Assembly (NCBI GenBank): GCA_023433265.1
Contig: JAEZDR010000116.1
Coordinates: 1 to 15,155 of the forward strand
Direction of reading: 5' to 3'
From: Bacteroidota bacterium
GTDB taxonomy: Bacteria > Bacteroidota > Bacteroidia > Chitinophagales > Chitinophagaceae
Length of the DNA stretch: 15,155 nucleotides
In this document: in pieces, positions 1-8,249 of the stretch
How the letters are laid out: each line of letters begins with the position of its first letter
Position numbering within the stretch: the first letter of the stretch is position 1
The notes under the pieces: generated by a model
What the model was told of the DNA's origin: nothing
What the model saw: only the letters and a program-made list of their open reading frames with translations
Database searches by the model: none
Translations under genes and position numbers: made by a program

Positions 1-625
1 GTGCAAGGGGCAGCTTATTGTATCTTAACTTATGTGCGAAGTAAACGAGTAAGCCAAGACTGGTAAATATAAGTCCATCCTTGTGCAGGCCGCTGTACCA
101 AAAAGCAAAGGACGGGGTAAGGCAAACCGTAAAAACCAACAGCGCCTTGCTGTTTTTCCAACCATCGTTTATAAAAAGGCGATAAACTGCTAAGCAACCG
201 AACAAAAAGACATAGTTGAGGACGAAAGCATTTGCATAGTAGTTTCGGAATGTAAGAAGGTTGATTACAGCCAATGTTTTGAGGAACAGGTTCGTCTTAA
301 GGTCGTTCCAATAACTGTTGTTCGCATAAAAAAAGGCTCCCCTTTCTTCGTAGCCGTGGGTAAACAGATCCTGTACAAATAATAAGGGGTTTTTTAGCAG
401 CATGTCAGTATGGGGTAAACTGTCGCTATAAAACTTCCAGGTATCGCCCGTAAGGAACAATTCACCTCTTGAAAAATAGAAGCCATAGAATGATGCAATT
501 GCTGCCTTGGTGATGAAAATGGCTGCCAGTTGCCAACGTGACAAGCCGCTGTTAGTGAAAAAAGGAGTTTTAGTTACCAGCCAGGTAAGCAGTAGTAAGT
601 AAAGGAGGGCAACAAGTACAGTCAT
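1..625 (-). CDS. Polytopic membrane protein, possibly glycan-related (partial, C-terminus off window)
   Basis: The frame is open from an ATG at 625 down to base 1, giving 208 residues with no stop, so the C-terminal part lies outside the window. The in-frame region upstream of this ATG meets a stop within about 15 codons and offers no other ATG. Hydrophobic, probably membrane-spanning stretches fall at about residues 1-17, 31-51, 112-124, 125-142, 160-175 and 183-197. Between the second and third is a polar loop with GDTWKFYSD (about 60-68), and the fifth leads into WYSGLHKDGL (about 176-185). An acidic first loop and an SGxxK(D/E) motif recall polysaccharide polymerases and GT-C type membrane glycosyltransferases, but this is inference and no family can be named safely. 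It is divergent from a GT4 glycosyltransferase, 75 bases away, which fits an envelope-glycan role. Coding status is near certain; the function is a guess. Confidence 0.75.
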   Translation of the reverse strand, partial: MTVLVALLYLLLLTWLVTKTPFFTNSGLSRWQLAAIFITKAAIASFYGFYFSRGELFLTGDTWKFYSDSLPHTDMLLKNPLLFVQDLFTHGYEERGAFFYANNSYWNDLKTNLFLKTLAVINLLTFRNYYANAFVLNYVFLFGCLAVYRLFINDGWKNSKALLVFTVCLTPSFAFWYSGLHKDGLIFTSLGLLVYFAHKLRYNKLPLA

Positions 626-700
626 ACCTATATCAAAGATGAGGTATGTATCTTAATAACGAACCATTATTAGCCAAAACTCTTACTTTCACAGCCCTAA

Positions 701-1840
701 ATGAAGAAGGTCGTTCTTGGTATTTCAAGCTCGTTTTGTGCTCATTTCTTAAAAGGACAAATTCAATTCCTCAATAATAAAGGGTACAATGTAATCGTGA
801 TAAGTGCGCCGGGCGAGGAGATTTCTACCCTTACCAAGGTAGAACGCGCGCGCCTGTACACGGTGGACTTTACCAAGCGTTTCAGCTTATTTAAAGATTT
901 CGGGGTACTACTGGACATCATAAAAATCCTGAAGAAGGAGAGGCCGGATGTAATTAATGCCGGCAACCCTAAGTCTGGCTTTTTAATTATGCTTGCGGCG
1001 TGGATTGTTGGTATAGATAAACGCATTTTTACCCTGCATGGCCTGCTGTCGGATACTAAGAAGGGTTTTAGCCGGTACCTGGTTACCATGAGTGAACGGA
1101 TATCCTGTTCGCTTGCCCGCAAGGTAATTGTGGTAAGCCCCTCACTCATGCAACATGCTATTGACAGGAAGATATTGAAAGCATCGAAGGGAATAGTAAT
1201 TGAGAAAGGAAGCTGCAATGGTATAGACCTTAACCATTTTAAGAAAAGCACGGAGGCGAGTTATAGTTCAGAGGTGCTGCAGCAGGAAATTAGCCTCCCG
1301 ACCCATAAGAAGGTAATTGGTTTTGTAGGAAGGCTTTCGAAAGACAAAGGAGTAGATACCTTGTTTGATGCTTTTGAGATGATCAAAGACAAACATCCGG
1401 AAGCAATTTTGCTGATGGTGGGGCCAATAGAACATGAGAACCTTTTTGCCAGGGAGAATCTTGAGAAGCTTTACCAGGACACGAGGATCTTTTATGTAGG
1501 GAAGGTTTACAACATTTTGCCTGTTTACGGCTTGTTGGATGTGCTTGTGCTGCCCTCGTACAGGGAAGGTTTTGGCAACGTGCTGATAGAGGCTGCAGCG
1601 ATGCAAATTCCGGTAATAGCTCCGGACATTCCCGGCTGCCGGGATGCGCTGAAGCACGACTATAACGGGTACCTGTTTCAAAAGGCGAATGCGGGTGAGT
1701 TAGCTCAGCGGATAGATGAATATCTTAGTGATAACACATTGAGAGAGCGCCATGGCGCCAATGGGCGCAGGTTTGTAGAACAGCATTTTAACCAACAGAA
1801 GATTTGGGAGGGACAGTTGGCGTTGTACCAACAGTTGTAA
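701..1840 (+). CDS. Glycosyltransferase family 4 (GT-B fold)
   Basis: This is a complete 379-residue protein of the usual GT4 length. It should transfer a sugar from a nucleotide-sugar donor to a lipid-linked or glycan acceptor at the cytoplasmic face of the inner membrane. The N-terminal Rossmann-like acceptor domain spans about residues 1-185, with a glycine/serine-rich first loop (GISSS, 8-12) and the NAGNPKSG region near 87-94. The C-terminal donor domain begins with GFVGRLSKDKG (207-217), the phosphate-binding strand-loop of GT4 enzymes. The EX7E signature is visible as E289 in YREGFG and E297 in LIEAAA, followed by PVIAPDIPGCRD (304-315). No signal peptide or membrane segment is seen. 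Donor and acceptor cannot be read from the sequence. The start is ATG. The neighbouring divergent membrane protein and the GT2 enzyme at the other end of the window suggest exopolysaccharide or O-antigen-like synthesis, by inference. Confidence 0.93.
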   Translation: MKKVVLGISSSFCAHFLKGQIQFLNNKGYNVIVISAPGEEISTLTKVERARLYTVDFTKRFSLFKDFGVLLDIIKILKKERPDVINAGNPKSGFLIMLAAWIVGIDKRIFTLHGLLSDTKKGFSRYLVTMSERISCSLARKVIVVSPSLMQHAIDRKILKASKGIVIEKGSCNGIDLNHFKKSTEASYSSEVLQQEISLPTHKKVIGFVGRLSKDKGVDTLFDAFEMIKDKHPEAILLMVGPIEHENLFARENLEKLYQDTRIFYVGKVYNILPVYGLLDVLVLPSYREGFGNVLIEAAAMQIPVIAPDIPGCRDALKHDYNGYLFQKANAGELAQRIDEYLSDNTLRERHGANGRRFVEQHFNQQKIWEGQLALYQQL

Positions 1841-1900
1841 CCGCCGTTGCGATTTGTTATGCCGGTGTGTTATGTTTTTATTTAGAAGTGCAGCACCGGG

Positions 1901-4726
1901 TTAAAGCGGAATAATGATGGTGAAGGTTGCGCCCTGGTTGGGAACACCCTGTGCGAAAATTATACCCTCATGGTTTTCAACTATCTTCTTACAAATGGCT
2001 AGCCCTATACCTGTGCCTTCGAAAGTTGATCGTGTATGAAGCCGTTGGAAGATAGCGAAGATTTTGGCCGCATGCCGGTTATCGAAACCGATACCATTGT
2101 CTGAAACCTCCAGTTTGAGGTACCTACCGGCGGGTAATCCAAAGCTGCTAACCTGTTGGGCATTGAGAAATGTATGGTAAATTCTTATAACCGGCAGCAC
2201 ACCCTCACGCTTAAACTTAAGTGAGTTAGCTACAAGATTCTGAACAAGCTGCCTGAACTGGCTGGGTACAATCTTTACCTCGGGCAGCTCACTAACATTG
2301 ATCGTAGCCTGGCTTTCGAGTATTTTATGTTCAAGCCCTTGCAATACTTCCTGCACTATGGCTTTGAGGCTATAGTTTGTGTAGGCTTTATTATTTGAAA
2401 TAACAGAAACAGCAAGCAGGTCGCTGATCATTGTTTGCATGCGCCTTGAAGCTTCGATTATTTTTTCAAGGTATGTTTTGCCGTCTTCGCTCAGGTTGTT
2501 GTTTTGGGTGAGGAGCAAACGATCGCTAAGTGTGGCAATCTTACGCATGGGCTCTTTGAGGTCGTGGCTGGCCACATAGGCATACTCTTCGAGACTGGCA
2601 TTGGATTGCTGCAACTTGAGATTCATTTGTTGTAATTCTTGCAGGCTTGCTTCCTGTTCCGTAATGTCGACCGAAACATTTAGGAAGTGTTGCACTTTAC
2701 CTTGCTCGTCACGGTCGAAGACGGTGCCGAAGGTGTGAAACCAGCGATATTGCCCGTTTTTGTGCCGCATCCTGTACTTAAAATCAACCACCGCTTCTTT
2801 GCCATTAGCCTGCGGGTTTTCATTAGCCTCAGCCACGGCTTTTGAGCTTTGCTCCATCAACACTGGTAAATCGTCAGGATGAATAATGTTTGTGAAAAAC
2901 TGTATTCCTCGTTGTAGTGCATCCTCAGGCGTATAGCCAATGTTGATTTCGATTGCCTTGTTGATGAAAGTGTACTTACCGGTGTTTACGTTGTAAGACG
3001 TTATGAGCGTAGGCGTGGTTTCAGCAATTTTATTGATGAACTCATTCTTCTCAATCAGTTCACGCTCCAATAGTTTTTGGGTAGAAACATCCTGCAGCGT
3101 TCCTATTAATTTATAAGCTTTGCCGTCATCGGCTAAAACTTCTCCGATAGCATGAAGCGTTTTGACACTGTTGTTTGGCAAGATAATGCGGTAGTAAAAG
3201 TTAAAAGGCTGTAGTGAAGTAATGGCCTGTTGCATTGTTTGCGCCACAAAATCAACATCATTTTCATGATTGAAAGATGAGAGCATTTCGTAGGTGATGT
3301 CGATGCCAGGTTCAAGCCCGTAGATTCTATACAATTCGTCGGTCCAGGTAAGGCTGTTGGTCGTAATGTCCCAATACCAGTTGCCTATATGCGTGAGCGC
3401 TTGTGCCTGTTTGTATAGCTCGTCGCTGATTTGGAGTTTTCGCAACATCTGGTGTTTATCAGAAACATTCATAACAGTGCCCTTAAACATTGATGGAATA
3501 CCGTTATTAAACTCCACTTTGCCACGTGACCAAATCACCCGCTCTTCGCCGGTGCGGGTGATGAGCCTGTACTCGCATTCGTAAATGCCCGTTTTCCTGG
3601 ATTCATCCAATGCATCCCGGAGCTTTTGTTTGTCGGAAGGATGCACTTTGCTCATTACTTCGGATTGCAAATCATCAGCATTTTCCAGGTCCAGTATCTC
3701 CTTTAATTTTTCGGTAACTTCAACCTCGCCGGTTATTAAGTTCCGTTCAAAACTTCCTAGTTCCGCGATAGCCTGCGCCTCACTCAACTGTTCTTCACGC
3801 TTTTTTAGTGCAATTGACTTTTCTTTTTCTTCTGTGATATCGATTGAAATGCCGATGATCTGATCAACCTTCCCATTCTTATCTCTTTTGAAAATGGATT
3901 CGTGCGTTCTTAACCAGCGATACTCACCCTTTGCATTTTTTACTCTGTACTCAGTTTTAAATATTTCGCCATCCTTAGCGGCGCAAAGCATCTGGATGTT
4001 GCTTTGGGCTTTAGAAAGGTCATCGGGATGGATTAGGGCCGATAGTGTATCTACTCCCAATTGTTGTATATCTGAAATTGTGAACCCGAGCATTTCGCCA
4101 AACCTCCCATTCGTGTACACCTGTTTTTGATGTACGAGGTCGAAGATGTAGATAGCGGCAGGGGAGGTGTTGGTTATGGACTCAATGAAATGCGCGTGTT
4201 GGTCTATTTTCCTTTTTAGCAGCATAATAAAGGTGTTAGTGCCCCTTATTCCTGCTTCAACTTCATAGCTGTCGATGTCGTGTAGCACCCCCATCATTTC
4301 ATCCAGATCCTGCGTATATAAAGGCAGGAACTTTGAAAGGCATTGTTTGCGCAAGTAACTAACGAGGTGAATATCCTCGGCCATGATATCGTACATGCCT
4401 ACGATTTCCAGGTTGTCGCCTTCCCACTTAGCAAGTGATCCTTGTAACAACTGCCCTAGTTTGTTATTAATAGCATGGTCAAGGAATTCGCCGTGTGATT
4501 GAAGAGAAAGATTGATCAACTGTTCTTCCGGTAAATCGGCTAACCGCCGCATCAGGGGAATGTCCAAACGCTTAGCCAGTGCAATAAGATCGTTTACATA
4601 CTCGTGCAAATGAAACTCCTTGACGAATTTGGCGAAGCCGGGGTAGTAAACAAACTCCAGTTTTGACCGGGTAGCCTGAAATGCATTAGCCACTGTTTGC
4701 TTAGCCTCGTTGTTTTGAATTTCCAC
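1901..4726 (-). CDS. Cytosolic multi-PAS sensor histidine kinase
   Basis: This 941-residue histidine kinase has no transmembrane segment. Residues 1 to about 178 form a helix-rich region with no PAS signature that I cannot name. Four PAS/PAC units follow, at about 180-300, 310-430, 432-555 and 556-695. Three are recognisable by ends such as GISIDIT, GTLQDVS and NVSVDIT, and units 1 and 4 carry IHPDDL and a YRW turn. The dimerisation and phosphoacceptor domain has H721 in VASHDLKEP. The ATPase domain shows an N-box with N830 and N834, a G1 box DNGIG (876-880) and a G2 box GTGIG (904-908), so catalysis looks intact. There is no receiver domain and no response regulator in the window, so it is an orphan kinase here. 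The start is GTG (bases 4724-4726); upstream the frame closes at once, and the next in-frame ATG is about residue 111. The 3' end faces the GT4 gene. The ligand is unknown. Confidence 0.94.
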   Translation of the reverse strand: MEIQNNEAKQTVANAFQATRSKLEFVYYPGFAKFVKEFHLHEYVNDLIALAKRLDIPLMRRLADLPEEQLINLSLQSHGEFLDHAINNKLGQLLQGSLAKWEGDNLEIVGMYDIMAEDIHLVSYLRKQCLSKFLPLYTQDLDEMMGVLHDIDSYEVEAGIRGTNTFIMLLKRKIDQHAHFIESITNTSPAAIYIFDLVHQKQVYTNGRFGEMLGFTISDIQQLGVDTLSALIHPDDLSKAQSNIQMLCAAKDGEIFKTEYRVKNAKGEYRWLRTHESIFKRDKNGKVDQIIGISIDITEEKEKSIALKKREEQLSEAQAIAELGSFERNLITGEVEVTEKLKEILDLENADDLQSEVMSKVHPSDKQKLRDALDESRKTGIYECEYRLITRTGEERVIWSRGKVEFNNGIPSMFKGTVMNVSDKHQMLRKLQISDELYKQAQALTHIGNWYWDITTNSLTWTDELYRIYGLEPGIDITYEMLSSFNHENDVDFVAQTMQQAITSLQPFNFYYRIILPNNSVKTLHAIGEVLADDGKAYKLIGTLQDVSTQKLLERELIEKNEFINKIAETTPTLITSYNVNTGKYTFINKAIEINIGYTPEDALQRGIQFFTNIIHPDDLPVLMEQSSKAVAEANENPQANGKEAVVDFKYRMRHKNGQYRWFHTFGTVFDRDEQGKVQHFLNVSVDITEQEASLQELQQMNLKLQQSNASLEEYAYVASHDLKEPMRKIATLSDRLLLTQNNNLSEDGKTYLEKIIEASRRMQTMISDLLAVSVISNNKAYTNYSLKAIVQEVLQGLEHKILESQATINVSELPEVKIVPSQFRQLVQNLVANSLKFKREGVLPVIRIYHTFLNAQQVSSFGLPAGRYLKLEVSDNGIGFDNRHAAKIFAIFQRLHTRSTFEGTGIGLAICKKIVENHEGIIFAQGVPNQGATFTIIIPL

Positions 4727-5060
4727 TAATAGCAGGTTTATTTATAAAAACTAAATGGTGCCTTGAATATACGCATCAAATTATGGCCCAGTATTGCAAA
4801 CTGCTTTAAAAAGGAAGAAAAAAGGCGTTTTTGTTGAATGGGTGCGGCCGCGCGTGCTATAAGCGATCAACTTAAGATATAATAAACTAGTAGCATACTA
4901 ATGCGATTCCGGGCAGATAGACTTAGGCGTGCTTGTGGGGCGGGAGGCTCCCGGTATAAGCGTAAGAATGGGCGTGATTAAAATCATAATATGGGTTGTA
5001 TGAAAACATGGCTATCTTGTTGCTGCTTCGCTTAATTTTGTCAACTTAAATTAAATAAGC
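4727..5060. other. Intergenic region, divergent promoters
   Basis: These 334 bases separate the divergent histidine kinase and the small membrane-anchored protein, so both promoters should lie here. I see no ORF and no RNA gene. Visible details are a candidate Bacteroidetes -7 element near the right end (listed separately), a short GC-rich hairpin at 4941-4953 (5-bp arms, 3-base loop, no T tract), and a GC-rich patch at 4844-4855 in otherwise AT-rich sequence. None of these has a demonstrable role. Confidence 0.5.
5033..5040 (+). promoter_or_regulatory. Candidate Bacteroidetes -7 promoter element
   Basis: TAATTTTG is an exact match to the Bacteroidetes -7 consensus TAnnTTTG. It lies 20 bases before the TTG start at 5061, leaving room for a short leader. 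No TTG or TTTG sits about 19-21 bases upstream to serve as the -33 element, so support is partial. Confidence 0.35.
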
Positions 5061-5573
5061 TTGGACGTAAACACCATACTACTCATTCTCATTCTAATAC
5101 TGGTGATAGCCATATTAATATCCCTGGTGATGAAAACACCTAACCGGAAAATTAAGGATGGTAAGTTGGTAAACGAAGATGATTCCACCAAACAGCAGAT
5201 GCAGTTACAAGCTTACGAACGCCTCGTGCTGCTTGTGGATAGGATAGCATTACCAAATGTGATATCAAGACTAAACCAGGGCGGGTTGAGTGCAAAAGAG
5301 TTGCAGCATACAATGACGCGAAATATTAAAGAGGAGTTTGATTATAATATTACGCAGCAGGTGTATGTGTCAAGCGAAGCCTGGACGGCAGTGAAGAACC
5401 TGAAAGAGCAGAATATGCTGGTCATAAACCAATTTGGTAATGCACTGCCCCCGAATGCAACAGGCATGGATTTGAATAAGTACCTGTTGGAATACCTGAT
5501 GAACGATAAAAAGGGGAGTTTACATGAAGTAGTTTCTGAAGTGTTGAGCTTTGAAGCAAAGAAACTATTATAA
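5061..5573 (+). CDS. Small membrane-anchored conserved protein (DUF7935-like)
   Basis: This 170-residue protein has one N-terminal membrane helix (about residues 5-24, almost all I, L, V and A). A basic and polar stretch follows, and then a cytosolic domain of about 130 residues. The domain contains LQAYERLVLLVDRIALPN (about 52-69) and a C-terminal part rich in helices. I recall this architecture as a Bacteroidetes-restricted hypothetical family (DUF7935 in Pfam), but the name is from memory and no function is known to me. The start is TTG at 5061: an in-frame TAA sits six bases upstream, and the first in-frame ATG is residue 24, which would remove the membrane helix. It lies 180 bases upstream of the methylmalonyl-CoA mutase gene on the same strand. 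Co-transcription is possible but not shown. Confidence 0.85.
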   Translation: MDVNTILLILILILVIAILISLVMKTPNRKIKDGKLVNEDDSTKQQMQLQAYERLVLLVDRIALPNVISRLNQGGLSAKELQHTMTRNIKEEFDYNITQQVYVSSEAWTAVKNLKEQNMLVINQFGNALPPNATGMDLNKYLLEYLMNDKKGSLHEVVSEVLSFEAKKLL

Positions 5574-5753
5574 ACCTATGAAGCTGCGAAGGTTCAGCTA
5601 GCTGCTTGCGACAAAGAACAGGAGATGAAATGCCATAGAAGCGTTGATAGCAAGGGTGTTTTCTCCATATCCTTCTACCTGAAAGACCTAAACCGGATTT
5701 CTATTTTTTGATATAAAGAGTTTGTTTAGTCAGGCTCAACTAATATTTATGTT

Positions 5754-7343
5754 ATGGTAACATCTGAAAAGAAGAGTGCAAAACCAGAAGCAGTAGCCGG
5801 CAAGTTTACTGATAGTGGTATTGAAGTAAAAACGCTGTATACACCCACCGACGTTAAGAAGAATGAAGAACTGCCTGGTAAATTCCCTTTCACAAGAGGT
5901 ATTCAGCCAGACATGTACCGGGGCAAGCTATGGACGATGCGCCAGTATGCGGGTTTTTCGACTGCAGAAGAAAGCAATAAACGCTATCATTATTTACTTA
6001 GCCAGGGCGTAATGGGGCTGAGTGTAGCCTTTGATTTGCCGACGCAGATAGGCTATGACAGCGACCACGAACTTGCCGAAGGAGAAGTAGGTAAAGTGGG
6101 AGTTGCTATTGACAGCCTTGAAGACATGCAGCGACTTTTTGCAGGCATCAAGCTGGAAGATGTGTCCACCTCAATGACCATTAACGCAACGGGTTTTATT
6201 CTACTGAGCCTTTATGTAGCCCTCGCAAAACAGCAAGGTGCAGATTTGAAGAAGATTTCAGGAACTATACAGAATGACATCTTGAAAGAGTACGCCGCAA
6301 GAGGCACTTATATCTATCCTCCCAAGCCTTCTATGCGGATAATAACCGACATTTTTGAATGGTGCAGCAAAGAAGTACCTAAATGGAATACGATATCTAT
6401 TTCGGGATACCACATTAGAGAAGCGGGAAGTACAGCGGTGGAAGAGATAGCCTTTACACTAAGTAACGGTAAAGCCTATGTAAAAGCGGCTTTAGAAAAA
6501 GGCCTTGATATTAATGTATTTGGCAAGCGTCTTTCATTTTTCTTCAATGCCCACAATAACCTTTTTGAAGAAGTAGCCAAATTCAGGGCGGCCCGGCGCA
6601 TGTGGGCTAAGATGATGAAAGATTTAGGCGCTACAGATGACAAGGCTATGATGTTAAGGTTTCATAGTCAAACTGGCGGTTCTACGCTTACCGCGCAGCA
6701 GCCATTAAACAACATTTCAAGGGTTACCATACAAACAATGGCCGCAGTACTGGGAGGTACGCAAAGTTTGCATACAAACGGTTATGATGAAGCATTAAGC
6801 CTTCCTACGGAAGAAGCTGCACGCATTGCCTTACGTACGCAACAACTGGTGGCTTATGAAAGCGCGGTGGTTGATACGGTGGACCCATTAGCCGGATCTT
6901 ATTATGTGGAAGCCCTTACAGATGAAGTGGAAGCGAAGGCCTGGGACCTCATCAATAAAATTGATGCGCTGGGCGGGGCTGTGCAGGCTATAGAACAAGG
7001 TTATGTACAGGATGCGATAGCAAGGAGCGCTTACGATTATCAACGTAAAATTGAGAGCGGAGAAAAAGTAATTGTAGGTGTAAACAAATTTGCCATCAAA
7101 GAGGAAACAGATATTCCTGTTTTCAAAATAGACGACAGCATCAGAACTCAGCAGGTTGCAAAGCTGAAAGAATTACGTTCAAGACGCGACAATAACAAAG
7201 TGAACCTTTGTTTGCAAGCTATTGAAGCAGCAGCTAAAGATGGCAGCAACCTGATGCCTGTGGTGATAGAAGCAGTTGAGAACCTTTGTACGTTGGGTGA
7301 AGTTGCCGACGTTATCAGGAAAGTTTTTGGTGAGTACCGTTAG
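5754..7343 (+). CDS. Methylmalonyl-CoA mutase family large subunit (no B12-binding domain)
   Basis: This 529-residue protein is the TIM-barrel catalytic part of a B12-dependent acyl-CoA mutase, which in the methylmalonyl family interconverts (R)-methylmalonyl-CoA and succinyl-CoA by a radical mechanism. Characteristic stretches are TMRQYAGFSTAEESN (61-75), GLSVAFDLPTQIGYDSDH (88-105), GTIQNDILKEY (170-180), SISGYHIREAG (215-225), GGSTLTAQQP (308-317) and GTQSLHTN (335-342). Y65 and R183 match by motif the substrate-binding Tyr and Arg of methylmalonyl-CoA mutase, and H220 matches the catalytic His. This favours methylmalonyl-CoA over isobutyryl-CoA, whose enzymes I recall as having Phe and Gln there. 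The chain ends near residue 529 with no DxHxxG cobalamin motif, so a separate small B12-binding subunit is needed. None is in the window, nor is a MeaB-type GTPase or an epimerase. Other 2-hydroxyacyl or ethylmalonyl mutases are less likely alternatives. The stop lies 3 bases from the convergent lipoprotein stop. Confidence 0.93.
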   Translation: MVTSEKKSAKPEAVAGKFTDSGIEVKTLYTPTDVKKNEELPGKFPFTRGIQPDMYRGKLWTMRQYAGFSTAEESNKRYHYLLSQGVMGLSVAFDLPTQIGYDSDHELAEGEVGKVGVAIDSLEDMQRLFAGIKLEDVSTSMTINATGFILLSLYVALAKQQGADLKKISGTIQNDILKEYAARGTYIYPPKPSMRIITDIFEWCSKEVPKWNTISISGYHIREAGSTAVEEIAFTLSNGKAYVKAALEKGLDINVFGKRLSFFFNAHNNLFEEVAKFRAARRMWAKMMKDLGATDDKAMMLRFHSQTGGSTLTAQQPLNNISRVTIQTMAAVLGGTQSLHTNGYDEALSLPTEEAARIALRTQQLVAYESAVVDTVDPLAGSYYVEALTDEVEAKAWDLINKIDALGGAVQAIEQGYVQDAIARSAYDYQRKIESGEKVIVGVNKFAIKEETDIPVFKIDDSIRTQQVAKLKELRSRRDNNKVNLCLQAIEAAAKDGSNLMPVVIEAVENLCTLGEVADVIRKVFGEYR

Positions 7344-7346
7344 TAA

Positions 7347-8192
7347 TTACCTGGGGTAATAATAAAGATTAACAGTAGTGGCAAAGCCTGTTTCACTTAG
7401 GGTGAAATAGCCTTTGCCATCTTTTTTAAAGCTAATGGATTCGCCCTGCGGTTCAATTACGTAAGGCAGTTGCGTGAATGAGGAAGCGAGCGCATCGGTT
7501 ATGCTTTTGCCCGGAGGCCTGTTGTAGTATCGAACTTTATCGTAGGTTTTAATGAGAATTTCGGTGCCGTCGTGAGAAATGGCTGCTGCTGTTACGCCAT
7601 TGTAAGGAAGTGAGCCAAGTTTTTGGAGGGTTGTATTCGTATAAGGAAATGGAAGCCTATAGAAGGCAGATAATGTATCCCTTTTTGTAATGATAATGAT
7701 GTCTTTTTGTAGCGGATCAATTATCATGGCTTCAGCATCGTGGGGCCCATCGGGATAAGTAAAGTTGATTTGTTGGATGCTTTTGATTGTGTCATTTGAC
7801 AGAGTTGGTTCCGGAAAGCGATAGATTGTGTAGTTGTTGTAGTTACTGTTATTATCGCCAATGTCAGCAATAAATAGTTCCTTATTAAAAGCCTCCATGT
7901 CTTCCCAATCCCTGTTAGTTACCTTGTCGAGGTAAAATGTTTTTACGAGCTGGGCTTCGTGGTTGAAGAGGTATAGGTGTGCCGGATTGCCACCGTCTTC
8001 GTGAGCGAACAAATGGCCGGCGTTTACTTCGCTATCTGCTATACCGGATATTTCTTTCAATAGGGGAGACAGAGGCTTGATAACCGGGGATGCCTGGAAT
8101 GGTAAAACAGGTACCTTACCTTCCTCTTTTTTGCAGGAAGGAAGTGCAGCTATCAACAAACATAAACAGAGAAAACGCTGCAAACAGCCCAT
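7347..8192 (-). CDS. Lipoprotein with conserved acidic motifs, probable beta-propeller
   Basis: This 281-residue protein has a lipoprotein signal peptide: a hydrophobic core at about residues 7-16 and the lipobox LPSC with C20, followed by KKEE. It is therefore predicted to be lipidated and placed in the outer or inner membrane, facing the periplasm or the surface. The mature part is rich in short beta strands and carries the acidic motifs HEDGG (64-68), RDWEDME (94-100), ADIGDN (109-114), PDGPHDAEAM (147-156) and EPQGESI (247-253). I recognise this series as recurring in uncharacterised bacterial proteins with propeller-like repeats. The clustered Asp and Glu residues could bind metal or contribute to catalysis, but this is inference. 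No enzyme name is justified. It is 57 bases downstream of the HEAT-like gene on the same strand, so co-transcription is plausible. Confidence 0.85.
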   Translation of the reverse strand: MGCLQRFLCLCLLIAALPSCKKEEGKVPVLPFQASPVIKPLSPLLKEISGIADSEVNAGHLFAHEDGGNPAHLYLFNHEAQLVKTFYLDKVTNRDWEDMEAFNKELFIADIGDNNSNYNNYTIYRFPEPTLSNDTIKSIQQINFTYPDGPHDAEAMIIDPLQKDIIIITKRDTLSAFYRLPFPYTNTTLQKLGSLPYNGVTAAAISHDGTEILIKTYDKVRYYNRPPGKSITDALASSFTQLPYVIEPQGESISFKKDGKGYFTLSETGFATTVNLYYYPR

Positions 8193-8249
8193 GAAAATAC
8201 TTTAGCCTTCTATGCTACAAAAGTTATGCAGAACCGTAGTGCAGGCGGG

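Noticed and set aside
1693..1720. A stretch resembling the 5' half of a tRNA (GTTAGCTCAGCGGATAG, like a D-arm/A-box)
   Set aside because: It lies inside the GT4 gene and encodes part of its last helix. No T-arm (GGTTCGA-like) and no acceptor-stem pairing follows, so the match is coincidental.
1863..1899. A possible bidirectional terminator between the convergent GT4 and kinase genes (CCGGTG/CACCGG)
   Set aside because: The arms are only 6 bp with a 25-base loop, and the T-rich stretch lies inside the loop instead of after a stem.
4941..4953. GC-rich hairpin CGGGA-GGC-TCCCG in the kinase upstream region
   Set aside because: The stem is only 5 bp with a 3-base loop, there is no T tract on either strand, and it is too far from either start to assign a role.
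5595..5604. 10-bp palindrome CAGCTAGCTG after the small membrane protein gene
   Set aside because: It has no loop or T tract, so it is not a terminator, and a 10-bp palindrome is expected by chance in a window of this size.
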